Positions 55,187 to 63,906 of a stretch of DNA of 64,000 nucleotides are shown here, one piece after another (positions within the stretch are counted from its first letter, which is position 1; the number at the start of each line of letters is the position of its first letter). The stretch is from Micromonospora sp. WMMD1155. Lineage in GTDB: Bacteria; Actinomycetota; Actinomycetes; Mycobacteriales; Micromonosporaceae. The notes beneath the pieces were generated by a model that worked only from the letters and a program-made list of their open reading frames with translations, ran no database searches and had not been told where the DNA came from. Where the stretch lies: NCBI RefSeq assembly GCF_029581275.1, contig NZ_CP120742.1:1772501-1836500 (forward strand), read 5' to 3'. Made by a program: the position numbers and the translations under genes.

Positions 55187-56218
55187 ATGACGAACACCAG
55201 GACGCGGATCCCGCAGGATCTCGACCGAAACCTGGCCCTCGACCTGGTACGGGTCACCGAGGCGGCGGCGATGGCCGCCGGTCGGTGGGTGGGCCGCGGC
55301 GACAAGGAGGGCGGCGACGGCGCCGCCGTCGACGCCATGCGCAAGCTGATCAACTCGATCCAGATGCGCGGCGTGGTGGTGATCGGCGAGGGCGAGAAGG
55401 ACAACGCCCCGATGCTCTTCAACGGCGAGCACGTCGGCGACGGCACCGGTCCGGAGGTGGACGTCGCCGTCGACCCGGTCGACGGGACCACCCTGATGAG
55501 CAAGGGCATGCCGAACGCGGTGGCGGTGCTCGCCGTCTCCGAGCGGGGCGCGATGTTCGACCCCAGCGCCGTGTTCTACATGGAGAAGCTCGCCGTCGGC
55601 CCGGCGTACGCCGACGTGATCGACATCAACGCCGGGGTGGCCGCCAACCTGCACCGGATCGCCAAGGTCAAGGGCACCGACGTCTCCGAGGTGACGGTCT
55701 GCGTGCTGGACCGCAGCCGCCACGACGACCTGGTCGCGCAGATCCGCCGGACCGGGGCGGGTATCCGGTTCATCTCCGACGGCGACATCGCCGGCACCAT
55801 CGCGGCCGCCCGGGGCGAGTCGGACGTCGACGTGCTGATGGGCATCGGCGGCACCCCGGAGGGCATCATCTCCGCCTGCGCGCTGAAGTGCATGGGCGGC
55901 GCGATGCAGGCCAAGCTCTGGCCGCGCGACGAGCAGGAGCGGGAGAAGGCGATCGCCGCCGGGCACGACCTGGACCGGGTGCTGGGCACCGACGACCTGG
56001 TCACCGGAGACAACTGCTTCTTCGTGGCCACCGGTGTCACCTCCGGGGATCTGCTGCGCGGGGTGCGCTACCGGGCGGGCGGCGCGTACACCCAGTCGAT
56101 CGTGATGCGCTCGAAGAGCGGCACCATCCGGGTGATCGACTCGTACCACCGGCTGGAGAAGCTGGCGCTCTACTCCGCGGTCGACTTCGACGGCCGTCCC
56201 TTGGCCGAGCAGGAGTGA
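55187..56218 (+). CDS. glpX: Class II fructose-1,6-bisphosphatase
   Basis: Gluconeogenic phosphatase of the GlpX type. The 343-residue product has [31 protein letters not shown] (metal Glu), the signature [17 protein letters not shown], and [23 protein letters not shown] 55187 is set by GAGGAGGAG upstream. Its stop overlaps the GTG of the DMT transporter (GTGA). No class I enzyme is in the window, and this is normally the only FBPase in actinobacteria. Confidence 0.97.
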   Translation: MTNTRTRIPQDLDRNLALDLVRVTEAAAMAAGRWVGRGDKEGGDGAAVDAMRKLINSIQMRGVVVIGEGEKDNAPMLFNGEHVGDGTGPEVDVAVDPVDGTTLMSKGMPNAVAVLAVSERGAMFDPSAVFYMEKLAVGPAYADVIDINAGVAANLHRIAKVKGTDVSEVTVCVLDRSRHDDLVAQIRRTGAGIRFISDGDIAGTIAAARGESDVDVLMGIGGTPEGIISACALKCMGGAMQAKLWPRDEQEREKAIAAGHDLDRVLGTDDLVTGDNCFFVATGVTSGDLLRGVRYRAGGAYTQSIVMRSKSGTIRVIDSYHRLEKLALYSAVDFDGRPLAEQE

Positions 56219-57186
56219 CCACCGCCGACACGGCGGCCCCGCAGGTCCTGTCGGCCACTCGCCGGATCACCGGTGTCGCGCTGGCATCGATCTCCGGGGT
56301 CGCGGTGGCGGTGCAGTCACGCATCAACGGCGAGTTGGGGGTACGCCTCGCCGACGGTTTCGCCGCGGCGGTGGTGTCCTTCGGCGTGGGCCTGGTGGTG
56401 CTCCTGGTGCTGGTGCCCGCCACTCCCGGCGGACGGCGTGGCCTGGTCGCCTTGCGGCGTGCGCTGGCGAGCGGTGCACTGCGACCCTGGCAGTGCCTCG
56501 GCGGGATGTGCGGGGCGTTCCTGGTGGCCACCCAGGGCCTCACCATCGGTTCGCTGGGCGTGGCCGTCTTCACCGTCGCGGTGGTGGCCGGGCAGACCGG
56601 CAGCAGCCTCGCCGTGGACCGCGCGGGGATCGGGCCGACGGGCCGACAGCCGGTCACCCGACAGCGGCTGGCCGGCGCGGTGCTCACCGTGCTGGCTGTC
56701 GTCCTGGCGGTCGGTGACCGGCTCGAAGACCCGGGCATGCTGGCGCTCGCCCTGCTGCCCCTGCTCGCCGGGGTGGCCATCGCCTGGCAACAGGCGGTCA
56801 ACGGACAGGTCCGGGCCGCGGCCGACAGCGCGTTGACGGCCACCCTGGTCAACTTCACCGTCGGCACTGTCACCCTGCTCGTGGCGTTCACGATCGACAC
56901 GGCGGTACGCGGTTGGCCCACCGGGCAGCTACCCACCGAGCCGTGGCTCTACCTGGGCGGCCCGATCGGCATCGTGTTCATCGCGATCGCCGCCGCGATC
57001 GTGCGGTTCACCGGGGTGCTGTTGCTCGGTTTGGCCACCATCGCCGGGCAGATCGTGGGGGCCGTGCTGCTGGACCTGCTGCTGCCCACCGCGGCGTCGC
57101 ACCCCGGCCTGAACACCCTGCTCGGGGCGGCGCTGACGATGGTCGCCGTGCTGGTCGCCGCGCTGGCGCCACCCGCCCGCCGCTGA
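56215..57186 (+). CDS. DMT superfamily transporter (YdcZ/EamA-like)
   Basis: A 323-residue polytopic protein with ten hydrophobic segments arranged as two similar halves: [24 protein letters not shown] in the first and [24 protein letters not shown] in the second, the duplicated motif of DUF606/YdcZ exporters. Substrate unknown. GTG 56215 lies within the glpX stop (GTGA), so the two are coupled, although no metabolic link is evident. Confidence 0.85.
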   Translation: MTTADTAAPQVLSATRRITGVALASISGVAVAVQSRINGELGVRLADGFAAAVVSFGVGLVVLLVLVPATPGGRRGLVALRRALASGALRPWQCLGGMCGAFLVATQGLTIGSLGVAVFTVAVVAGQTGSSLAVDRAGIGPTGRQPVTRQRLAGAVLTVLAVVLAVGDRLEDPGMLALALLPLLAGVAIAWQQAVNGQVRAAADSALTATLVNFTVGTVTLLVAFTIDTAVRGWPTGQLPTEPWLYLGGPIGIVFIAIAAAIVRFTGVLLLGLATIAGQIVGAVLLDLLLPTAASHPGLNTLLGAALTMVAVLVAALAPPARR

Positions 57187-57199
57187 CACCGGGTCGGGG

Positions 57200-58849
57200 T
57201 CAGGGCGGCGGCACCCGCTGGTGCGGATGCGGCGCGTACGGCGGCGGATAGGGCGGGTAGGGCGGACTGGGCAGGTAGGGCGGCCTGTTCCGTCGGCCGC
57301 GCGTCAGGGTCGGGTCGACCAGCCCGGAGGTCAGGACGGCCAGCACCAGGCCCGGCACGGTGGCCAGCAGAGCCAACGACACGGCCGACCGGGTGTCCGG
57401 CGGGTGGCCGTTCACCCAGCCGATCAGCGGCACTCCGGCCAGGAGGACGGTGAACACGAGGCCGGCCAGCGTCCAGCCGACCCAGCGCGTCGTCGCGCCC
57501 TGGTACCAGGCGCGAACGGACACGACGACGGCCGGCGCGATGCCCACCGCCAGGGTGGCGGCCAACATGAACGACACCCCGACGAAATCGTCAGCCCGGG
57601 GCCAGAACGCCGACAACGCGAGGCCCGAGAGCAGCATCGGCAGGGCTCCGACCAACCCCCACCAGATCCCGCCACCCGCACGGCGGACGGCGAGCGAACT
57701 CGCCACCAGGACGACCAGGGCGCCGAGGCTCACGGCGAGCACCACGGCGAGCAGCAGATCGAACGTCCGGGTGCGAGGGCTGCTGCCGTCCAGGCTGGGC
57801 GGGTCCTCCCAGTGGATCGCGCTACGGCCGCCCTCGAAGAGGAAGCCGTCCCGCTGCCATTCCCCGTCCGGCAGGCGACGGAGGAAGCCGTCCCGGCCGT
57901 TGGCGACCAGCACCTCGTGGCCACCGCCGGCGAGGGGATGGACGATCAGTTCGCGGGAGGCGAAGTGGCGGCCGATGTCGCCCGGATTGTCTGACTGGCG
58001 GGCCAGCGCCTCCCGCTTCCCGTCCGGCACCTCCCAGGCCACCCGCCAGGTGACCCCGGCGTCGTCGCTCTGCTCCACCCGCAGGTGCCCGGTGACCACC
58101 CGGTAGCAACGGCGGGAATCGTCCGGTGCGCAGCCCTGCCGACGCGGCGAGTCCTGATCGTTCAGCCGCTGCTGCTCGTCCACTGTGGCCGCGCGCCAGG
58201 TGGCCGCGCCGCTGTCGCTGACCGCCCACACCCCGTCCGACGGACTGGTCGGCCAGTTCTGTGAGCTGTAGCCGCTGCCGACCGAGATCGCGGGCTTGCC
58301 GTCGAGCATCGCGGTTCCCAGGGCGTAGGGGTACCAGACGGCGCTGGTGGCGGCCACGGCCAGCAACGCCGGTGGCAGCACCACGAGCATCCGGGCCACC
58401 CGCGCGGCCCGCTGCCGCACCGGACGCTCGCGGGCACGCGTCCAGCTCCACCAGGCCAGGCCGAGGGCCGGCAGGGTGAGCAGGTCGGTCCAGTCGGCCC
58501 GGACCAGCGACGGCCCGGCCAGCACGGTCCAGGCCGAGGAGGCGAGCTCCGCCGCGTACCCGTTGGATTTGACCATCGCGAACCCGGCGCCCACCGCGAC
58601 CAGGCCGGCCACCGCGGCGATCCGGGCCGGCATTCGCGGCACCAGGAGGGTCAGCAACACCGCGACCAGCGGCGGAGCGAGCACCAGCCCGGCGACGTCG
58701 CTCAGCTTGCCGGTCAGCAGCCCGGGGAAGGCGGGTTTCCACACGTGGTCGTTGACCAGCAGCAGGACCAGGGCGAGCAGCGTGGTGGGGTGGCAGAGCC
58801 AGGACAGGGTCGTCGGTGCGCCGTCGAGCCGTGCCTCGGGACCGGTCAT
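57200..58849 (-). CDS. Membrane protein with exported Asp-box (BNR-like) module
   Basis: A 549-residue protein with an unusual layout. Four transmembrane helices (about 15-170) lead into an exported segment (about 185-350) holding two Asp-box-like motifs, AVSDSGAATWRAA and EQSDDAGVTWRVAWEVP, plus NGRDGFLRRLPDGEWQRDG. Four more helices (about 360-520) and a Pro/Tyr/His-rich cytosolic tail (PSPPYPPYPPPYAP) follow. Asp-boxes occur in beta-propellers of sialidases and sorting receptors. Two are too few for a full propeller by themselves. Cysteines in QGCAPDDSRRCYR may pair. Function unknown. Confidence 0.75.
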   Translation of the reverse strand: MTGPEARLDGAPTTLSWLCHPTTLLALVLLLVNDHVWKPAFPGLLTGKLSDVAGLVLAPPLVAVLLTLLVPRMPARIAAVAGLVAVGAGFAMVKSNGYAAELASSAWTVLAGPSLVRADWTDLLTLPALGLAWWSWTRARERPVRQRAARVARMLVVLPPALLAVAATSAVWYPYALGTAMLDGKPAISVGSGYSSQNWPTSPSDGVWAVSDSGAATWRAATVDEQQRLNDQDSPRRQGCAPDDSRRCYRVVTGHLRVEQSDDAGVTWRVAWEVPDGKREALARQSDNPGDIGRHFASRELIVHPLAGGGHEVLVANGRDGFLRRLPDGEWQRDGFLFEGGRSAIHWEDPPSLDGSSPRTRTFDLLLAVVLAVSLGALVVLVASSLAVRRAGGGIWWGLVGALPMLLSGLALSAFWPRADDFVGVSFMLAATLAVGIAPAVVVSVRAWYQGATTRWVGWTLAGLVFTVLLAGVPLIGWVNGHPPDTRSAVSLALLATVPGLVLAVLTSGLVDPTLTRGRRNRPPYLPSPPYPPYPPPYAPHPHQRVPPP

Positions 58850-58914
58850 TCACTCAGGGTCCGGTGAGTGCGTCTCGGTCCGGCCACGGGCCGGTCTGCT
58901 TCCGGTACCGTCGG

Positions 58915-59883
58915 TCAGCCGGCGTCGGAGGAGTGCCCCGGGAAGAGGTGTGCGCTCGGGTCGATCGCCACGGCGGCGTTGTTGACGGCTGTCGCCGCCT
59001 CGCCGAAGCCGGTCGCGATCAGCCGGACCTTGCCCGGGTATTCGGTGATGTCACCGGCCGCGAAGACCCGCGGCAGGTTCGTCGCCATCGCGCTGTCCAC
59101 CAGGATGTGCCGTCGGTCCAGGTGGAGCCCCCACTCGGCGAGCGGGCCCAGGTCGGCGGTGAAGCCGAGGGCCGCCACCACGATGTCCACCGGCAGCGTC
59201 TCGGCCGCGCCGCCCCGCACCGTCACCTCGGCGCCGGTCACCGTGGTGTCGCCGAGCAGCCGGGTGACCTCGGCGTTGACCACCACGCGTATCGGCAGCG
59301 ACAGCACCCGGGCGACAGTCGAGGCGTGGGCCCGGAACTTCTCCCGGCGGTGCACCAGGGTCACCGAACGGGCCAACGGTTGCAGCGTCAACGCCCAGTC
59401 GAAGGCGGAGTCGCCACCGCCGACGATCAGCACGTCCCGGTCGGCCAGCTCGGTGGGCTCGGTGACGAAGTAGACGATCCCCGTGCCGGGAGCCCCGTCC
59501 GCGCACGGCAGCGGCCGGGGGCTGAAGCTGCCGAGCCCACCGGTGATCACGACCGCCCCGCAGCTGAGCTGCTCGCCTCCGGCCAGGCCGAGCACCGGTC
59601 GACCGTCGGCGTACGAGAGTTTCTCGGCTCGGCTGCCCAGTAGGTATCGGGGGTTGAACGGAGCCGCCTGGGCGACGAGGTTGGCCACCAGGTCACGGCC
59701 CTTGACGGCGGGAAAGCCGGCCACGTCGAGGATCAACTTCTCCGGGTACATCGCGGTGACCTGACCGCCCGGCTCCGGCAGCGCGTCGATCACCGCCACC
59801 GACAGACCCCGGAACCCGGCGTAGTACGCGGCGAAGAGCCCGGCCGGACCGGCCCCGATCACGGCGACATCGACCTCACGCAT
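58915..59883 (-). CDS. Ferredoxin/flavodoxin-NADP+ reductase (thioredoxin-reductase-like)
   Basis: A 322-residue FAD/NADPH oxidoreductase: VDVAVIGAGPAGLFAAYYAG (FAD), LPEPGGQVTAMYPEK, the NADPH motif VLIVGGGDSAFDWAL and VFAAGDITEYPGK. The redox CxxC of thioredoxin reductases is absent (GTGIVYFVTEP region instead), placing it in the TrxR-like FNR group that reduces ferredoxin or flavodoxin. ATG 59883. No ferredoxin gene is adjacent, so the partner is unknown. Confidence 0.88.
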   Translation of the reverse strand: MREVDVAVIGAGPAGLFAAYYAGFRGLSVAVIDALPEPGGQVTAMYPEKLILDVAGFPAVKGRDLVANLVAQAAPFNPRYLLGSRAEKLSYADGRPVLGLAGGEQLSCGAVVITGGLGSFSPRPLPCADGAPGTGIVYFVTEPTELADRDVLIVGGGDSAFDWALTLQPLARSVTLVHRREKFRAHASTVARVLSLPIRVVVNAEVTRLLGDTTVTGAEVTVRGGAAETLPVDIVVAALGFTADLGPLAEWGLHLDRRHILVDSAMATNLPRVFAAGDITEYPGKVRLIATGFGEAATAVNNAAVAIDPSAHLFPGHSSDAG

Positions 59884-59988
59884 GGCGCACCGTCGCTTTC
59901 CGCTTACGGATCAACGCTTGCTGATCTCGACCGTAGGCGGGCGGCGGCGGTCGGGCAAGGACGTCCCAGGGGCGCGCCGAGGATTCGG

Positions 59989-60642
59989 TCAGGGCAGGCT
60001 GAGGGTGGAACCCGAGTAGTCCGGCCCCTCCACGGTGGGCCGCCGTCGCCGGAACAGGATCGCCGCGACGACACCGCCGAGCAGCCCGAACAGGTGCCCC
60101 TGCCAGGAGATCCGCTCGTCGGTGGGGAGGATGCCGACCAGTTGCCAGCCGTAGAGCAGGCCGACCAGGAGGACGACAGCGAAGTTCCACCAGCTCCGCT
60201 CGACGATGCCCCGGGTGAGCAGGATGCCGAGGTAGCCGAAGATGACGCCGCTCGCGCCGACCACCACCGAGTTGGGCGAGCCGGTGAACCAGACGCCGAG
60301 ACCGCTGACCAGGATGATGACGAGCGTCGACCAGAGGAAGCGGCGCGCTCCGGCGGCCAGGACGAACGTGCCCAGCAGGATCAGCGGGATGCTGTTGCTG
60401 TAGAGGTGGTCGAAGCCGTGGTGCAGGAACGGGGAGAAGAAGACACCGTCCAGCCCGTCGATGCGTTGCGGGATGATGCCGGCCGTGGCGTCCAGGCCGA
60501 ACGCGAGGCCCTGGTCGGCGGCCTCGATGAGGAAGAGGAACGGGACCACCGCGCACATGGCGACGAAGGCCCGGCCGAGCGCGGCGTAGAACGCCTCGGT
60601 GCCGAACCGGTAGGGGTCGCCGTTTGACGGGTGCAGGGTCAC
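59989..60642 (-). CDS. Rhomboid family intramembrane serine protease
   Basis: A 217-residue protein with about six transmembrane helices. The catalytic Ser is in SVVVGASGVIFGYLGILL (GxSG) and the His in ISWQGHLFGLLGGVVAA. FFSPFLHHGFDHLYSNSIPLILLG corresponds to the rhomboid loop 1/TM2 region with its HLxxN-like HLYSNS. GTG 60642 gives N-terminus MTLHPSNGDPYRFG. Alone in its unit; substrate unknown. Confidence 0.9.
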   Translation of the reverse strand: MTLHPSNGDPYRFGTEAFYAALGRAFVAMCAVVPFLFLIEAADQGLAFGLDATAGIIPQRIDGLDGVFFSPFLHHGFDHLYSNSIPLILLGTFVLAAGARRFLWSTLVIILVSGLGVWFTGSPNSVVVGASGVIFGYLGILLTRGIVERSWWNFAVVLLVGLLYGWQLVGILPTDERISWQGHLFGLLGGVVAAILFRRRRPTVEGPDYSGSTLSLP

Positions 60643-60755
60643 GCTACAACTGCTATCAGCAAAAGCGGGCGACCGCCACTCGCGTCCCGTACGAGCAGAC
60701 CGGTGTACGGGCGACGGCAGGGCGGTGGACTGCCACCCGCCCTGCCGTCGATCCG

Positions 60756-61433
60756 TCAGTAGTGGTTGTTGTTCTGGAAGTAGGTCCAGGCGCCGCAGGG
60801 CGTCTTGTACCGGCCCTTGATGTAGCTCAGTCCCCACTTGATCTGGGTGGCCGGGTTCGTCTGCCAGTCGTCGCCGAAGGCGCTCATCTTGTTGCCCGGG
60901 TACGCCTGCGGGATGCCGTACGCGCCGGACGAGGAGTTGCGGGCCTTGTGGTTCCAGCCGCTCTCCTTGTTCCAGAGCTTCTCCAGGCAGGGGAACTCGG
61001 CGATGCCGAAGCCCGAGTCGATCATCAGCGCGCAGCCGATCTTGCGGTTGCCGCTGTACTCCTCGCAGGACGCCGGGATCGGCCCGTCGTACGGCTTCGT
61101 GGGAGCGTTCGCCGCGTCGCGCTCGCGCTTGCGGGACGCCGCGGCGGCCTCGGCCCGACGGGCCCGCTCGGCGGCTTCCTTGGCGGCCTGCGCCGCGCGC
61201 AGCTTGGCCTGGTATTCGGCGGCCCGCTGCTGGGCGAACTTCACCTGGTGGGTGGCCTGCCGCTCGCGCTGGTACGCGAGATCGGCCCGGTCGACCTCGT
61301 GGCTGACCTGCTCGGCCAGACCCTGTTGCTGGGTTTCCCGGTTCTCGCCCAGGTAGAAGCCACCGGCCACGCCCACGGAGAGCAGGGCAACGGCGGCCGT
61401 ACGGGCACCCAACCGGCTCCACAGCCGACTCAC
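60756..61433 (-). CDS. Exported lytic transglycosylase-like protein with coiled coil
   Basis: A 225-residue exported protein: signal/anchor (ARTAAVALLSVGVAGGFYLG), an alanine-rich charged coiled coil (about 40-110), then an SLT-like domain with the catalytic Glu in EKLWNKESGWNHKARNSSSG, AYGIPQAYPGNKM, and the terminal SYIKGRYKTPCGAWTYFQNN. Cleaves or remodels peptidoglycan. GTG 61433 has GAAGGGA upstream. The 275-base upstream region holds a CRP-type site at 61659-61674. Confidence 0.88.
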   Translation of the reverse strand: MSRLWSRLGARTAAVALLSVGVAGGFYLGENRETQQQGLAEQVSHEVDRADLAYQRERQATHQVKFAQQRAAEYQAKLRAAQAAKEAAERARRAEAAAASRKRERDAANAPTKPYDGPIPASCEEYSGNRKIGCALMIDSGFGIAEFPCLEKLWNKESGWNHKARNSSSGAYGIPQAYPGNKMSAFGDDWQTNPATQIKWGLSYIKGRYKTPCGAWTYFQNNNHY

Positions 61434-61658
61434 GAAGTGGTCCCTTCGTCGGGGGCAAGGACGTGGCCCGGCGCGGGCCGCAGGGGCCGTCAGCCGTGCC
61501 ACGAGCGCCCCGACCGGTTGCCGGTCGCGCCGACGCACCGACCGCCGCCGATGCCGTCCCGCTCGGGACGAACGATCACCAACGATGCGCATGGTGCGTG
61601 GACGCTCGTGGGACACGATTGCGCACAGTGAGGCCGATGGGAAACCGGACGACAGGTT

Positions 61659-61674
61659 TGTGATCTGCGCCACA
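61659..61674 (-). promoter_or_regulatory. CRP/GlxR-type operator
   Basis: TGTGATCTGCGCCACA matches TGTGA-N6-TCACA with one mismatch. It lies about 226 bases upstream of the transglycosylase start and 34 bases before the phoH 3' end. CRP-like regulation of wall hydrolases is known in actinobacteria, so the target is plausible. Confidence 0.5.
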
Positions 61675-61707
61675 CTGAAAATATGGACAAAAGCACCTAA
61701 AGGGTCG

Positions 61708-63123
61708 TCAGATCGGGATGTCCTCCAGCAGATCGGTCACCATCGCGGCGATCGGCGAACGCTCCGAACGGCTGAGCGTGACGTGCGCGAAGAGTGGATG
61801 GCCCTTGAGCGCCTCGATGACGGCGGTGACCCCGTCGTGCCGGCCGACCCGTAGGTTGTCCCGCTGGGCCACGTCGTGGGTGAGCACCACCCGGGAGCCC
61901 TGCCCGATCCGGGACAGCACCGTCAACAGCACCCCACGCTCCAACGACTGGGCCTCGTCCACGATCACGTAGGCGTCGTGCAGGCTGCGGCCCCGGATGT
62001 GGGTCAGCGGCAACACCTCGAGGATGCCCCGCGAGGTGACCTCCTCCAGCACGTTCTCGTGCACCACCGCGCCGAGGGTGTCGAAGACCGCTTGGGCCCA
62101 CGGTGACATCTTCTCCGACTCCGAGCCCGGCAGGTAACCCAACTCCTGCCCACCGACGGCGTAGAGCGGGCGGAACACGATCACCTTCTTGTGCCGGCGA
62201 CGCTCCATGACCGCCTCCAGCCCGGCGCAGAGCGCCAGCGCCGACTTGCCGGTGCCGGCCCGGCCGCCCATCGAGACGATCCCGATCGACTCGTCGAGCA
62301 GCAGGTCGAGGGCTATCCGCTGCTCGGCCGAGCGGCCGTGCAGCCCGAACGCCTCCCGGTCGCCCCGGACCAGCCGGACCGACTTGTCCGGCAGCACCCG
62401 GCCGAGCGCGGAACCACGGCCCGAGTGCAGCACCAGGCCGGTGTGGCAGGGCAACCCGGCCGCCTCGTCGAGGTCGAGCGTCTCGCCGCCGTACAACCGG
62501 CCGATCTGCTCGTCGCTCAACTCCATCTCGGACATGCCGGTCCAGGTCGGGTCGCTGGCCTGGCCGTGGCGGTACTCGTCGGCGCGCAGACCCACCGAGG
62601 CCGCCTTCACCCGCAGCGGCATGTCCTTGCTGACCAGGGTCACCTCCCGCCCCTCGGCGGCGAGGTTGAGGGCGACGGAGAGGATCCGGGCGTCGTTGCT
62701 CTCGTTGCGGAAGCCGGGCGGCAGCACCCCGTCGTCGGTGTGGTTCAGCTCCACCCGCAGGGTGCCGCCCGCGTCGTTGGCGGGCACCGGAGTATCCAGG
62801 CGGCCGTGCCGGATGCGCAGGTCGTCGAGCATCCGCAGGGACTGCCGGGCGAACCAGCCCAACTCCGGGTGATGCCGCTTGCCCTCCAACTCGGTGATGA
62901 CCACCAGGGGCAGCACCACCTCGTGCTCGGCGAACCGGTGGAACGCCGCCGGATCGGAGAGCAGCACGGACGTGTCCAGGACAAAGGCCTGGCCTGCTGG
63001 TCGCGGCTCCTTGGGGTCGGCCGGCGCGGCGGCCGCCGAACGGCGGCTCCTGGTGGCACGGCGGGTCGTGGCAGTCGCGGCCGGGGTCTGGTCGGCACCG
63101 GCAGGGGTACGGCGAGTCGTCAC
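61708..63123 (-). CDS. phoH2: PIN-PhoH fusion ATPase (PhoH2 type)
   Basis: A 471-residue two-domain protein. The N-terminal PIN ribonuclease domain (about 45-190) has acidic residues in [31 protein letters not shown] and [15 protein letters not shown]. The C-terminal PhoH ATPase has Walker [36 protein letters not shown] and [10 protein letters not shown]. In mycobacteria PhoH2 is a sequence-specific RNA helicase and RNase encoded with a small antitoxin, PhoAT. GTG 63123 is chosen for its overlap with a short upstream ORF; GTG 63150 is an in-frame alternative. Confidence 0.92.
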   Translation of the reverse strand: MTTRRTPAGADQTPAATATTRRATRSRRSAAAAPADPKEPRPAGQAFVLDTSVLLSDPAAFHRFAEHEVVLPLVVITELEGKRHHPELGWFARQSLRMLDDLRIRHGRLDTPVPANDAGGTLRVELNHTDDGVLPPGFRNESNDARILSVALNLAAEGREVTLVSKDMPLRVKAASVGLRADEYRHGQASDPTWTGMSEMELSDEQIGRLYGGETLDLDEAAGLPCHTGLVLHSGRGSALGRVLPDKSVRLVRGDREAFGLHGRSAEQRIALDLLLDESIGIVSMGGRAGTGKSALALCAGLEAVMERRRHKKVIVFRPLYAVGGQELGYLPGSESEKMSPWAQAVFDTLGAVVHENVLEEVTSRGILEVLPLTHIRGRSLHDAYVIVDEAQSLERGVLLTVLSRIGQGSRVVLTHDVAQRDNLRVGRHDGVTAVIEALKGHPLFAHVTLSRSERSPIAAMVTDLLEDIPI

Positions 63124-63263
63124 AGGCCTGCTCCGACGGATGGGCACCCGCCACCCGCGTTCCGCCTCCTCCGGTGCCCGGGGACACGGGGTCGGATGCG
63201 GAACCCCGTGCGCGAGGTCGCAGATCCGGGCGGACCGGCTGGCTCGGGAGAACCCCGTGCCAT
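63120..63263 (-). CDS. Short ORF overlapping phoH2, candidate PhoAT-position antitoxin
   Basis: A 47-residue ORF (starts [18 protein letters not shown], basic middle [10 protein letters not shown]) ending in a GTGA overlap with phoH2. TAGCGT lies 6 bases before its ATG, the same leaderless geometry as other genes here, so the phoH2 transcript probably begins at this codon. Position and overlap match the PhoAT antitoxin of mycobacteria. Against it: third-codon-position GC is about 72 percent by my count, near background, and the phoH2 frame upstream is slightly more GC-biased. No sequence similarity to PhoAT is claimed. Confidence 0.35.
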   Translation of the reverse strand: MARGSPEPAGPPGSATSRTGFRIRPRVPGHRRRRNAGGGCPSVGAGL

Positions 63264-63269
63264 GCCTAG

Positions 63270-63275
63270 ACGCTA
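63270..63275 (-). promoter_or_regulatory. -10 box upstream of phoH2
   Basis: On the minus strand TAGCGT lies 6 bases before ATG 63263, flanked by a CTAGCCG / CGGCTAG dyad (63273-63299) that could bind a regulator. Confidence 0.45.
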
Positions 63276-63390
63276 GCCGCGCCGGACCCTCTCGGCTAGG
63301 GGCTGACGTGGATCTCCCAAGACCTGTGCGTGAACACCCCTCCGTCGGGGCGCTCACCAGCCGGAAGGCACTGCGGCGGGCGCGGCGGAA

Positions 63391-63429
63391 CCGGCCGGGA
63401 TGCATGCCCCCTGCGCGCATCCCGGCCGG
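63391..63429 (-). terminator. Hairpin after the 63536-63871 gene
   Basis: A perfect 13-bp stem CCGGCCGGGATGC / GCATCCCGGCCGG with a 13-base loop, about 107 bases past the stop of the upstream minus-strand gene. Confidence 0.5.
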
Positions 63430-63535
63430 TGGGGCCACCGTCACCGGTCTGACGTGACCCCGACGGTGCGTGTCCGCCGCGGACGACGCACCGCGTTCGT
63501 GGCGGCGGTCGGCGGGCGTCGCCCGCGGACCGACC

Positions 63536-63871
63536 TCAACCGGTACGTCGGACGAGCGTGCCGGTCGGGTGCCGCCCGGTGATCGGGGCGGCCGGTGTGG
63601 TGAACGACGAGCCGGTGTACGTGGTGCCGGGTCGGGGGGCGACAGCGCCCGAGCGGGCGACGCTCGCCGGCGCGACCGACAGGGCCGACGCGATCGCCGC
63701 CTGGGCGTCGCGGCGGCGCCTGTTCCAGGCGCCCCGGTCGCCGTCGAAGTAGCCCTGCCGGTAGCCGAAGCGGTAGCCGATGCGGTAGCTCAGCTGCCCG
63801 TGCAGGCGACCGGCGGCATAGCTGGTGGCACCGAGCACCAGGACGAGGAAGACCGCGAGGAAGGGGCTCAT
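63536..63871 (-). CDS. Small membrane-anchored protein with Tyr/Gly/Arg repeat
   Basis: A 111-residue protein: N-terminal transmembrane segment ([18 protein letters not shown]), then [23 protein letters not shown], a short YR-IG/FG/QG periodicity rich in aromatic and basic residues, then an Ala/Thr/Pro-rich tail. ATG 63871 overlaps the end of a 12-codon ORF (ATGA). I do not recognise a family. Confidence 0.6.
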   Translation of the reverse strand: MSPFLAVFLVLVLGATSYAAGRLHGQLSYRIGYRFGYRQGYFDGDRGAWNRRRRDAQAAIASALSVAPASVARSGAVAPRPGTTYTGSSFTTPAAPITGRHPTGTLVRRTG

Positions 63872-63906
63872 CGGGCAGCTCCGGCCCCGCTCGGACGCCG
63901 GGTCAT
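63868..63906 (-). CDS. 12-residue micro-ORF bridging two genes
   Basis: ATG overlaps the stop of the edge gene (ATGA) and the TGA overlaps the ATG of the next gene (ATGA). Product [12 protein letters not shown]. It would let ribosomes pass from one gene to the next by two successive re-initiations. Chance is possible at this length. Confidence 0.3.
   Translation of the reverse strand: MTRRPSGAGAAR

Larger units (their letters stand above)
63264..63535. other. Non-coding interval upstream of phoH2
   Basis: No convincing gene. It contains the phoH2-side promoter and dyad, a hairpin GTGA-C-CCCC / GGGG-G-TCAC at 63330-63357, and the strong hairpin at 63391-63429. Confidence 0.5.

Noticed and set aside
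61434..61707. c-di-AMP (ydaO-type) riboswitch before the lytic transglycosylase
   Set aside because: Wall hydrolase genes in actinobacteria often have it, but I could not find its conserved core in the 275 bases; only a CRP-type site was supported.
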